Below, in pieces: positions 32,634-40,086 of a stretch of 64,000 nt of DNA. Within the stretch, counting starts at the first letter, position 1; each line of letters opens with the position of its first letter. The notes beneath the pieces were generated by a model that worked only from the letters and a program-made list of their open reading frames with translations, was not told the DNA's origin and did no database searches. Source of the stretch: UBA6115 sp040776985 (GTDB lineage Bacteria > Bacillota > Clostridia > Christensenellales > Aristaeellaceae); NCBI GenBank assembly GCA_040776985.1, contig JAXGZL010000001.1, forward strand, positions 124,001-188,000, in the 5' to 3' direction. The position numbers and the translations under genes were made by a program.

Positions 32634-32641
32634 AATATAAA

Positions 32642-34228
32642 ATGAAACGATTTATCCGCCCGCAGAGGCTGGTGTTTGTCTGTGCGGTTTTGTTTGCGGT
32701 GGCAGCAGCTGCGCTTGCCATCCAGGTGCAGTTCCTGAAGGGCAGCCTACTGGACTATGCCTTAAAGGGGGAAGGCGGGCTGACGCTGCGCTTTGCCCTG
32801 CTCCTGTTTGCTGCCATTGCCGCTGAGATTTCCTGTTATTACCTGTCCAACCGCTTCCGGGGCAAATACTATACCAGGGTCAAGGCCGCCCTGCGGGAGG
32901 CCTTCTTCCGTGCGCAGCTCCACAAGACCCCGCCCCAGATGACAGGCGAGAAGCAGGGGGACATTCTGGCCGCCTACACCGACCAGATTGACACCGTCTG
33001 CAACAACTATCTGTTTAACCTGCCCCTGCTCTTTGACGTGGTGCTGAAAATCATCCTGGTGTCTGCCGCCCTGTTCTGGCTGGATGTCCGGGTGGCGCTG
33101 CTGACCATCCTGCTGCTGACCACGCCCCTGTATGTGCCCAAACTGATCGAAAATCGCCTGCAAAAGGCGCAGAGCGAAACAACCGCCGCTTTCCAGGCCC
33201 ACCTGGCCCGGGTGGCGGAGTGGCTGTCCGGCTTTGAGCTGATCAAGAACTATGGGGCGGAAAAGCCCATCCTGTCCCTTTTCCTGTCCTCCAACAAAGG
33301 GCTTCAAGACAGGGACTATGCCATGCGCAAGCTCTCCTACCTGTCCCGGACGCTGTCCACCATCCTGTCCTATATCTCCCACTTCATCATCCTGGCCTTC
33401 TCCGCCTTCCTGGTGGTGGAGGGCTCCTTTTCTGCCGGGGATTTCTTCATTGCCGTGGGCATGATTGACCAGTTGTCCTACCCCATCATCACCATCTCAG
33501 TCTACCTGCAGGAGATCATCTCTGCCCGGCCTGTCATAAAAAAGCTGCTCCTTGAAATAGAACAGCAACAGGCAGACCAAAAGCCCCTTAACACCATTGA
33601 CAGGGTGGAGGGCGTCCGCTTTAGCGATGTGTCCTTCTCCTATGAAGAGGGCCCTATGCTCCTGAAAGACATCAGCTTCCAGCTTAACCCCCTTGAAAAA
33701 TGCCTGATCACCGGGCCCAGCGGCGGCGGCAAGACCACCCTGATGAACCTGCTGATGGCCTATTACCGCCCTGAAAAGGGGGAGGTGCAGATCAGCGGCG
33801 TCCCGGTCACAGACCTTCAAAACCTTAACAGCCTGGTCACCATCATGCGCCAGGAGCCGGTGCTGTTTGCGGACAGCCTGCGGAACAACCTCTGCTTCTA
33901 TCAGGATGTGCCGGACGAGGCGCTGATCGCCATGCTGCGCCGGCTCAACCTGCACCGCTTTGCCAGCCCCGAAGGGCTTGATCATATGCTTGAGGAGGGT
34001 GGCCAAAACCTCTCCGGCGGCGAGCGCAAGCGCATCTGTCTGGCCCGCACCCTCCTTCGCAAGACGCCCATCATCATCCTGGATGAGCCCCTGGCCAATG
34101 TGGACCCAGACAGCGCCCGGATGATTGAGGACTGCCTGGCAGGCCTTCAGGACAGCACCCTGTTTGTCATCTCCCACCAGGTGAGTGACAGCTGGGCGGA
34201 GCGCTTTGACAAACGGGTGAAGGTGTAG
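32642..34228 (+). CDS. ABC exporter, fused membrane and ATPase domains
   Basis: The 528-residue half-transporter has six N-terminal membrane helices (ABC type 1 exporter fold, residues about 10-300) and a C-terminal ATPase: Walker A ITGPSGGGKTTLMNLL near residue 358, Q-loop MRQEPVLFADSLR near 402, signature LSGGERKRICLART near 460, Walker B PIIILDEPLANVD near 478 and the H-loop SHQVSD. It would act as a homodimer or with an unlinked partner. The ATG is 8 nt after AGGAGG, which the upstream attenuator can sequester. The antibiotic-arrest-like leader suggests export of, or protection from, ribosome-targeting drugs; this is inference. Confidence 0.88.
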   Translation: MKRFIRPQRLVFVCAVLFAVAAAALAIQVQFLKGSLLDYALKGEGGLTLRFALLLFAAIAAEISCYYLSNRFRGKYYTRVKAALREAFFRAQLHKTPPQMTGEKQGDILAAYTDQIDTVCNNYLFNLPLLFDVVLKIILVSAALFWLDVRVALLTILLLTTPLYVPKLIENRLQKAQSETTAAFQAHLARVAEWLSGFELIKNYGAEKPILSLFLSSNKGLQDRDYAMRKLSYLSRTLSTILSYISHFIILAFSAFLVVEGSFSAGDFFIAVGMIDQLSYPIITISVYLQEIISARPVIKKLLLEIEQQQADQKPLNTIDRVEGVRFSDVSFSYEEGPMLLKDISFQLNPLEKCLITGPSGGGKTTLMNLLMAYYRPEKGEVQISGVPVTDLQNLNSLVTIMRQEPVLFADSLRNNLCFYQDVPDEALIAMLRRLNLHRFASPEGLDHMLEEGGQNLSGGERKRICLARTLLRKTPIIILDEPLANVDPDSARMIEDCLAGLQDSTLFVISHQVSDSWAERFDKRVKV

Positions 34229-34267
34229 GCAACAACAGGAAACGATGCGCCCAAAAGAACTTTTCAA

Positions 34268-34283
34268 GGGAATGGACATTCCC
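34268..34283. promoter_or_regulatory. Inverted repeat upstream of the second ECF sigma operon
   Basis: GGGAATG-GA-CATTCCC is a perfect 7-bp inverted repeat, 71 nt before the sigma gene start. A GGAAT element followed by a TCTAAT further down could be an ECF-type autoregulated promoter, but the spacing is uncertain. It may equally be a short stem ending the exporter transcript. Confidence 0.35.
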
Positions 34284-34353
34284 CCCTCCTCCCGCATCTA
34301 ATAGGCAGATGCATCTGACAAGGCGCAGGGGAGCCTGCGCAGGAGGTGAACAA

Positions 34354-34827
34354 TTGCTTGACAAGTCGGCCTTTGCCCGGAAAGCCCAGGAAATGGAAAG
34401 CCTGATGTACCGGGTGGCCTGCGGAATGCTCAGAACCGAAGCGGACCGCTATGACGCCATGCAGCAGGCGCTGCTGACAGCCTGGGAGAAAAGGCACAGC
34501 CTCAGGAACGAAGCCTTTTTTGACACCTGGCTGGTCCGCATCCTGATCAATGAAGCCCGGGGCATCCACCGCAAACAAAGGCGGATGATCCCTGTGGAAA
34601 CCCTGCCCGAAACCCCCACGGAGGCGCCTGATATTGATGTGAGGGACGCCATTGACAGGCTGCCGGAAAAGCAGCGTGTTGTGGTGATGCTCCACTATCT
34701 GGAGGGACTGCCCACCGGGGAGATCGCAAGGCTGCTCAAAATCCCTGGCAGCACCGTGCGGGGCCGCTTGTCAAACGCAAGGAAGACCCTCCGGCTGGAA
34801 CTGTCGGAAGAGGAGGAGAAACCATGA
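34354..34827 (+). CDS. ECF-type RNA polymerase sigma factor (second system)
   Basis: The 157-residue protein contains region 2 (LMYRVACGMLRTEADRYDAM, then FFDTWLVRILINEARGIHRK) and region 4 (AIDRLPEKQRVVVMLHYLEG, then TGEIARLLKIPGSTVRGRL). The start is TTG 34354, with AGGAGGTGA 6 nt upstream; an ATG at 34309 is in frame but has no ribosome site. It overlaps the next gene by 4 nt. Arrangement and sequence mark it as an ECF factor controlled by the following membrane protein; its regulon is unknown. Confidence 0.88.
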   Translation: MLDKSAFARKAQEMESLMYRVACGMLRTEADRYDAMQQALLTAWEKRHSLRNEAFFDTWLVRILINEARGIHRKQRRMIPVETLPETPTEAPDIDVRDAIDRLPEKQRVVVMLHYLEGLPTGEIARLLKIPGSTVRGRLSNARKTLRLELSEEEEKP

Positions 34828-36086
34828 AACTGTCAGACCTGAAACAGGCCTATCCTCCTGTTTCCGCAGAAGGACATGCGCAGTTCATGCGCACCCTGAG
34901 TGGACTCAAGGAGGAGGAACCCGTGAGAAAGAAACTGACCCTGTCCCTGGCCCTGGCCCTTGTGCTGGTGCTGGCCCTGGCGGCAACCGCCATCGCCCTG
35001 GTGGCCACCTACAGCGTAAAGGATAAAATTGACCCCAAGTTTGCAAGCCAGGTCACTGAAATCAACGAGAAGTACGAAAACGACTACCTGACCCTGTCCA
35101 TCAACGACGGCCTGGCCAGCGCCAAAAGCCTGTTTGTGGCCATGAACATGGCCCCCAAGGAGGGAGCAGACCCTGTCTTTGTCTTCCCCATCGTCACGGC
35201 GGAAAGCAAGGGCCAGCAGCTGGATGTGGACATTGAAAGTGGCTATGAGGTGTATGACGGCGTCTGGCTGCCGGAAAGAACAGAAAACCTTGAAGGCAAA
35301 GGCAATTTCAGCCTGGACCTGGCCATCATGGAAGATCTGATGCCAGGGGCCCAGGACGACATCACCTGGACCATCACCTTCCATGTGCTAAAGCCCAATT
35401 GGCCGGTGGAAGAGGATCCCCACACCCAGAAGGGCTACTTTGACCGTGAAACCATCACCGAGGACGCCCATAAGCAGCTATTCCTGGATGCCTATAAAAA
35501 CAAAAAAATCCTGCTGACCTATGGGGACACCACTGTGGAGTACGGCGCCTACCTGCCCACCCCGGAAGGCATCACGGATGAGGATTTCACCATGATGCGC
35601 CAGTGGGAGCGCCTGGTGAGAAGCGGCGCCTTTAACGAGGTGGACCGGGTCAGCCGCAGCTTCGTCACCCCCAAGGGGGAGCGCAAGGACTTTGCGGATG
35701 AAAAGCAAAGCTTTGACTTTGCCGATTACACCCTGACAGTGGACAAGGTGAGCCTGACCCCCCTTGAGATGGAAGCCCGCTTCACCGTCACCGCCAAGCA
35801 CAAGAATGTGCTGGAAAAGAATGAGGTGCTCTATTTTGAAGCAAAGACGGAGGACGGCACCATCATCAGCACCGGTTCCGGGCTCAGCTTTGGCAAAAGC
35901 GGGCAGGACACAGAGCCCATGGCCTTCGTCGGCCTGTATGACACAAAGCCCCTGAAGGAGCTGCCAAATGAAATCACCTTTGTGCCCTACATCAAAAAAT
36001 CCACCCCCACCGCCCCTGGGCAGAACCCTACCACTGAAATCACCTACCAGCCTGAAAACAGCTTCACCGTCAAGGTGGGGCAGTAA
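34824..36086 (+). CDS. Membrane-anchored anti-sigma-like protein with duplicated C-terminal domain
   Basis: The 420-residue protein has a short cytosolic N-terminus (about 35 residues), a membrane helix at about 38-60 (LTLSLALALVLVLALAATAI) and two external domains. The first (about 85-290) resembles DUF4179-like anti-sigma ectodomains. The second (about 295-420) starts FADYTLTVDKVSLTPLEME and ends ENSFTVKVGQ, and is closely matched by the whole of the next gene product. It overlaps the sigma gene (ATGA), so it should bind and restrain that factor. Family names are tentative. Confidence 0.72.
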   Translation: MKLSDLKQAYPPVSAEGHAQFMRTLSGLKEEEPVRKKLTLSLALALVLVLALAATAIALVATYSVKDKIDPKFASQVTEINEKYENDYLTLSINDGLASAKSLFVAMNMAPKEGADPVFVFPIVTAESKGQQLDVDIESGYEVYDGVWLPERTENLEGKGNFSLDLAIMEDLMPGAQDDITWTITFHVLKPNWPVEEDPHTQKGYFDRETITEDAHKQLFLDAYKNKKILLTYGDTTVEYGAYLPTPEGITDEDFTMMRQWERLVRSGAFNEVDRVSRSFVTPKGERKDFADEKQSFDFADYTLTVDKVSLTPLEMEARFTVTAKHKNVLEKNEVLYFEAKTEDGTIISTGSGLSFGKSGQDTEPMAFVGLYDTKPLKELPNEITFVPYIKKSTPTAPGQNPTTEITYQPENSFTVKVGQ

Positions 36087-36100
36087 AACGAGACAGATCA

Positions 36101-36571
36101 ATGAAGCATCACATGAGTAAACAACTCTCCCTGTTTGTTGCTGTTCTGGTGTTGTTTAGTTCCTCGGCCTTGGCCATGTCTGAGGGAAAGCAGGGGCAGA
36201 CGCTAGCGTTTCCTGAGTATGAACTGACGATAAGCAAGGTCAGCATCAACCGATTGGAGCTGGAAGCAATCTTTGAACTATCCATTAAAAAAGCGCATTT
36301 CCTAAGCCACAATGAGCGGCTCTACTTTGAAGCCCGGGCGGGAGATGCCAGGATACAGTATCTCGGCATCAGCTTTAGCAGGGAGGATAAAGGCGAAGGA
36401 GAAAATAGGTTTATCGGCCTCTACGACCTAAAGCCCCTGGGCAGGCTGCCGGAGGAAGTCACCTTTGTCCCCTACATTGAGAAGATGACCCCTACCAGCC
36501 CAGGGAACAACCCCATCATTGAAAACACCTACCTGGAGGACAATGCCTTCACGGTGAAACTGTCCTCCTGA
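36101..36571 (+). CDS. Secreted protein paralogous to the anti-sigma C-terminal domain
   Basis: The 156-residue protein has a signal peptide (hydrophobic LSLFVAVLVLFSSSALA, cleavage near AMS) and then one domain that aligns end to end with residues ~295-420 of the preceding protein: FPEYELTISKVSINRLELEA, GLYDLKPLGRLPEEVTFVPY, and a final DNAFTVKLSS. It looks like a tandem duplication converted into a free exported domain, perhaps competing for the same extracellular signal. The start at 36101 lacks a clear ribosome site (GAGACAG only); ATG 36113 is an alternative. Confidence 0.72.
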   Translation: MKHHMSKQLSLFVAVLVLFSSSALAMSEGKQGQTLAFPEYELTISKVSINRLELEAIFELSIKKAHFLSHNERLYFEARAGDARIQYLGISFSREDKGEGENRFIGLYDLKPLGRLPEEVTFVPYIEKMTPTSPGNNPIIENTYLEDNAFTVKLSS

Positions 36572-36590
36572 AACCCTCCAATGATAAAAA

Positions 36591-36621
36591 GGCGCCTGGC
36601 TAAAAAACCGGGCGCTTTTTT
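36591..36621 (+). terminator. Terminator of the second ECF sigma operon
   Basis: Stem GCGCCTGG/CCGGGCGC (one G.U pair) is followed by six T residues, 20 nt after the stop codon. Confidence 0.85.
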
Positions 36622-36630
36622 CATCTCTTT

Positions 36631-36787
36631 ATACTGAACGAATAAACGCAATGATGGACTGCAGATTTTTAATGACTCCGCAATGCTGAAGGAATGAGGC
36701 GTAGCCGTAGCCTACGCCGAATGATAGAAGCAAAGCGGAGGCGTAAAAAGACCAGTTCATCGAAGCGTTTATGACTGAGTTTAGTAT
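36631..36787. repeat. 157-bp imperfect palindromic element (MITE-like or structured RNA)
   Basis: The left ~55 nt and the right ~58 nt are imperfect inverted repeats. Matching blocks, left versus complement of right, are ATACTGAAC/ATACTAAAC, ATAAACGC/ATAAACGC, GATGGACTG/GATGAACTG, TTTTTA/TTTTTA and CTCCGC/CTCCGC. A perfect inner hairpin GGCGTAG-CCGTAGC-CTACGCC lies at 36698-36718. It fills the whole space between two convergent genes; its last base is the first base of the opposing stop codon. No ORF. Best read as a small non-autonomous palindromic repeat; other copies cannot be checked here. Confidence 0.6.
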
Positions 36788-38136
36788 TACTTGCTTAGCC
36801 TCACGGCCTCGCCGCCCTCCTTGGGCATGATGTACAGAGCCTTGCTGCCCTTGTCCTCAAAGGCCAGGTGGTTGTGGAAGACATACAGGCTCTTGGCTGA
36901 CATCTCGCTCAGGCGCATGGGCGCGTCATCGCTGCCCGCCTGGAAGCGGTAGATGCGGTGTTTGTCGGCCGCGTTGGTGAAATAGATGTACTGCCCATCC
37001 GCGTTGAGGGTGCCGGCGCTGATCCCCTCCAGGCTGCTGGCCGATCCCCCGTCCAGGGGCATCAGCTGCACGGCGCCATTCTGGTTGGCGTAGACCATCA
37101 CCGGGCTGCCATCCATCATCCCGGCTGTAAAGGCTGTCACCTTGTCCCCGGTCAGCCTCTGCGCCACCTGCCCGTCCAGGGGCATCCGGTAAAGTCCACT
37201 GCCACCTGCCCCGGTGAAATAGGCATAGCCATTAAAGGGGAAGGCATGGGATACCCTGACCTCCCCGCCGCCGGCATAAGCCCGCATCAGCCTGGGCTTG
37301 CCGTCTGAAAGCATTGCCCGCCACAGAAGATCGTCCTGGATGTACAGCACCAGGGAATCGGTCAGGGATAAATCTGCAATGGGCTTTTTCAGCTCCACCA
37401 GGGTCACCCGGCCTTTCCTGCCCACAGGATTCCGTACAATCCGTGTGACATAGCTGCTTTTTGTGCCGGGCTTTACCACCAGACCAGCCGCATCCGTGAT
37501 GCTGATTTGTTTGTCAGTCCCTTTTTTGGCCAGGTAATGGTGGTAGTAATACAGGTTGTCATCCAGGGTGTCCAGCCAGGCATAGCCGCTGGCCTTGTAG
37601 GCCAAGGCTGACTTTTTGAAGGGTTCATTGCTTTCACGCAGGAAGTTTTTGGTGTCCACAAAAAACGCCTTGTCACCGTGCATCGCCACCCGGCCGCCGT
37701 TTGGCCCATTGGCAACCCCGGTGATGTCATCGTTGCCGCTGCCCATGATGCGGGCGTCGCTGCCGCCCTGTTTCAGCGCGCCCTCGTTGAAGGGCTTGAT
37801 GCTGATTTTAAACACCTTGGTCACCGTAGCATAGGCGATCTTGGCTTGCACCACAAATTCATAATCCCCAGGGGTATTGGGGGTGCCATAGATCTGGCCG
37901 TTCTTTTGCAGGCTGAGCCCGTTAGGAAAAACATAGCTGCTGGACGAGCCGGATTCCAGGGTGAATTCCAGCGGGCCATGGGCTTGGCCTTCCACCTTGG
38001 TGTAATAATAGACCCCTGCCATCCCGTCCGGCAGCCGTTCATTGGTAGTGATCACGGGCATCATGGCAGCAGTGGCAGGCATCACCAGCCCCATCAAAAG
38101 AAAGGCCAGCAGCAGAAGGGAAAAATATCTTTTCAT
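36787..38136 (-). CDS. Secreted DUF5050-type beta-propeller protein with Ig-like domain
   Basis: The 449-residue exported protein has a signal peptide (YFSLLLLAFLLMGLVMPATA, cleavage near AAM). A putative-Ig segment follows at about 25-115, with the pattern LSLQKNGQIYGTPNTPGDY found in such domains. Then repeated blades with YFTGAGGSGLYRMPLDG, IYFTNAADKHRIYRF and ALYIMPKEGGEA, typical of DUF5050, make up the rest. Binding of an extracellular ligand or wall component is inferred. The second ATG (38136) is spaced 6 nt from AGGAGG and was chosen. A TATAAT at 38185-38180 lies upstream without a clear -35. Its 3' end abuts the palindromic element. Confidence 0.72.
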   Translation of the reverse strand: MKRYFSLLLLAFLLMGLVMPATAAMMPVITTNERLPDGMAGVYYYTKVEGQAHGPLEFTLESGSSSSYVFPNGLSLQKNGQIYGTPNTPGDYEFVVQAKIAYATVTKVFKISIKPFNEGALKQGGSDARIMGSGNDDITGVANGPNGGRVAMHGDKAFFVDTKNFLRESNEPFKKSALAYKASGYAWLDTLDDNLYYYHHYLAKKGTDKQISITDAAGLVVKPGTKSSYVTRIVRNPVGRKGRVTLVELKKPIADLSLTDSLVLYIQDDLLWRAMLSDGKPRLMRAYAGGGEVRVSHAFPFNGYAYFTGAGGSGLYRMPLDGQVAQRLTGDKVTAFTAGMMDGSPVMVYANQNGAVQLMPLDGGSASSLEGISAGTLNADGQYIYFTNAADKHRIYRFQAGSDDAPMRLSEMSAKSLYVFHNHLAFEDKGSKALYIMPKEGGEAVRLSK

Positions 38137-38238
38137 GGTCATCCTCCTGTTCAGGGTTCAATTCGATTCAGATGATCATATTATAAGTATTTTTGGCCGT
38201 TCTGCCTACTTACCTCTTTGGGTAGGTTGTTGATTTTT

Positions 38239-38778
38239 CTATGATTTTTGGCCTGCGCTTATGGACAGCGGGGTATAGACAGGCCCCTGCCTTTGCAGCG
38301 CGCTTTGATACAGCACCACTGGCCCCATCTCAATCGGGTCAGGGCGCAGGGGCAGTTGGGGCAGGATTGCCTCCCAGGGCGTCTTCAGCACAGAGCGGCG
38401 CACCAGGGTCACATGGGGCAGAAAGGGACGCTTTTCCGGGGCAAAGCCCAGCGCCCGCACCCCCTCCTCCACCTGCCGGGCCAGGGCCAGCAAGGCGGCG
38501 TCACACCAGAGCCCCGCCCACAGGGTCAGCCCCTCCCGGGCTTCAAAGCTGCCATAACGGCGAAGCGCCGCCTGGCCGCCCGGGGTCAGGCCCCGCACCA
38601 GGCGGCACAGGGCAGGCAGTTTCCCCTCCTCCACCTCCCCCAGAAAGCCCAGGGTGAGGTGCAGGTTTTCCGGCTTGGTCAGGCTGATCCTCTCCGCATG
38701 GGAGGCAAAAATGGCCCCCGCCTCCTCCAGCAGGGGGCGCAGGGCAGGGGGCAGCGTCATGGCGATGAACAGCCGCAT
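38239..38778 (-). CDS. thpR: RNA 2',3'-cyclic phosphodiesterase
   Basis: The 179-residue 2H-phosphoesterase opens 2',3'-cyclic phosphates on RNA. Both catalytic HxTx motifs are present: HLTLGFLG near residue 40 and HVTLVRR near 122. The start RLFIAMTLPPALRPLL is typical of the family. It follows the nitrilase gene by 1 nt and is co-transcribed with it. A 102-nt gap before the DUF5050 gene contains no gene. Confidence 0.92.
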   Translation of the reverse strand: MRLFIAMTLPPALRPLLEEAGAIFASHAERISLTKPENLHLTLGFLGEVEEGKLPALCRLVRGLTPGGQAALRRYGSFEAREGLTLWAGLWCDAALLALARQVEEGVRALGFAPEKRPFLPHVTLVRRSVLKTPWEAILPQLPLRPDPIEMGPVVLYQSALQRQGPVYTPLSISAGQKS

Positions 38779-38779
38779 G

Positions 38780-39493
38780 CTATATATCCACTAGCAGCAG
38801 GCCTTCTGACCCCATGGCCAGGCTGGCCTTTGTCTTTCCCTCCGAAAACCAGCTGCAGCCGCCATGGGCGTCCGGGTCATCCGAAAGGGAGTTGATCAGC
38901 AGCACATCTGGCGCCAGGTCCTTCACCTGGTGGGCGTATTCCGCCTGTTCCAGCCCGCCCCATTCCTCCGGGGTGAAGTTGATGTAAACCGGCCAGAACA
39001 GAAGATCCGCGCCGGTAAAGCGCTCCGGCAGGTCCCAGACATCGCCGCACAGGGCCATCTGGCATCGCCTGCCCTGATAGGAGAAAACAGGGGCCTCATC
39101 CCCTTCCCTGTAATGATGGGATGTCTTGCTGAACTCCTTCCACCCCCTGCTCAAGCGGCGGAAGCAGCGCCTGAGCTTGCCCTCCACAATCAGGACATAG
39201 GAAGAATAAAGCCGTTCGCCCTCCCGCTCCAGAAAGCCCGTCATCAGGTCAATGCCCCATTCCACCGATATGTCATACAGCGCTGTAAAGGGCGGCTGCG
39301 TCACGCACAGGGCCCTGTCCCGATCCTTCTCATACTCCCACACAAAGGCGTCAAAGCCCTGCAAAAAGGCCTCCCCAAAGCAGACAAGGCCAGCGCCCGC
39401 TGCCTTGGCCTGCCCGGCAAAACGCCTGATCTGGGCCAGGTTATGGGGGATATCCCCGTTGATGAACCTGGCGGCTGCCAGCGCGATCCTCAT
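38780..39493 (-). CDS. Carbon-nitrogen hydrolase (nitrilase superfamily)
   Basis: The 237-residue protein has the Glu-Lys-Cys triad of the superfamily: VCFGEAFLQGFD (Glu near residue 41), RRLSRGWKEFSK (Lys near 115) and MALCGDVWDLPE (Cys near 148). It would hydrolyse an amide or nitrile in the cytosol; substrate unknown. Length is slightly short. ATG 39493 has GCAGGTGAG upstream within the end of the preceding gene; an open TTG at 39514 is less likely. It lies between the zinc-finger membrane protein and thpR genes, tightly spaced. Confidence 0.82.
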   Translation of the reverse strand: MRIALAAARFINGDIPHNLAQIRRFAGQAKAAGAGLVCFGEAFLQGFDAFVWEYEKDRDRALCVTQPPFTALYDISVEWGIDLMTGFLEREGERLYSSYVLIVEGKLRRCFRRLSRGWKEFSKTSHHYREGDEAPVFSYQGRRCQMALCGDVWDLPERFTGADLLFWPVYINFTPEEWGGLEQAEYAHQVKDLAPDVLLINSLSDDPDAHGGCSWFSEGKTKASLAMGSEGLLLVDI

Positions 39494-39494
39494 C

Positions 39495-39995
39495 TCACCT
39501 GCCCCTTCTGCCAAGGCCCATCAGCCGGCTTAAGGCCACCAGGGACAGGCCGGGAGCCAGGGTCAGCAAAAGGGCAATCAGCGTCACCAGGCCATAGACC
39601 ATATAGCCCATAATTGAGTCTTCATAGTGAAAGGGGTTGCCAAAGAGGCTGAAGACCACCGGGCTTGCCACCTTATAGCGAAGCACCGCCAACAGCAGGG
39701 TCAGCGCCGGCAGCAGCACCGCCAAAAGCGTGCCCACCAGGCGGATGAAGCGGCCATGCCCCCGGGTTTTTGCAGGCGGGGCAATGGGCGCCCGCTGCAC
39801 GCCGGGGGGCGGCGTCGTCTCATTTTCCACCGGCTCCGGCGGCTGCATGCGGCGCTCCGGCGCCGCCGTCTGCACGCTGGGCGCCACCACCGGCCGGTTC
39901 GCGCCAAAGCGCCTGGCGTTCCTGGGGGCAGAGCACTGCACGCACTGGGTGTAGCCCTCCTTGTTGGCGGTCTGGCAGCGGTTGCAAATCCACAT
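39495..39995 (-). CDS. Membrane protein with N-terminal RanBP2-type zinc finger
   Basis: The 166-residue protein begins MWICNRCQTANKEGYTQCVQ and then CSAPR, a one-finger RanBP2-type motif (W-x-C-x2-C-x10-C-x2-C). A Pro-rich linker (about 30-80) leads to two hydrophobic helices (FIRLVGTLLAVLLPALTLLL and MGYMVYGLVTLIALLLTLAP). Function is unknown; such proteins are common orphans in Clostridia. It is first in the short operon with the nitrilase and thpR. Confidence 0.75.
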   Translation of the reverse strand: MWICNRCQTANKEGYTQCVQCSAPRNARRFGANRPVVAPSVQTAAPERRMQPPEPVENETTPPPGVQRAPIAPPAKTRGHGRFIRLVGTLLAVLLPALTLLLAVLRYKVASPVVFSLFGNPFHYEDSIMGYMVYGLVTLIALLLTLAPGLSLVALSRLMGLGRRGR

Positions 39996-40034
39996 GGTAT
40001 GCCCCTCCTTGTTTCATCTCTCCCCCATATAACG

Positions 40035-40062
40035 CCCGCCGCATCCTTTTTCATGCGGCGGG
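40035..40062 (-). terminator. Hairpin downstream of the phosphofructokinase gene
   Basis: A perfect 10-bp stem CCCGCCGCAT/ATGCGGCGGG with an 8-nt loop lies 24 nt after the pfk stop. Only a weak T-rich tail (GTTATAT) follows on the minus strand. Confidence 0.6.
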
Positions 40063-40086
40063 TGCAGATGGGTCAGTGTGACAATC

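Noticed and set aside
38183..38252. Direct repeat ATTTTTGGCC on both sides of the thpR/DUF5050 intergenic space
   Set aside because: Only 10 bp, one copy is in thpR coding sequence, and nothing else suggests an insertion or attachment site.
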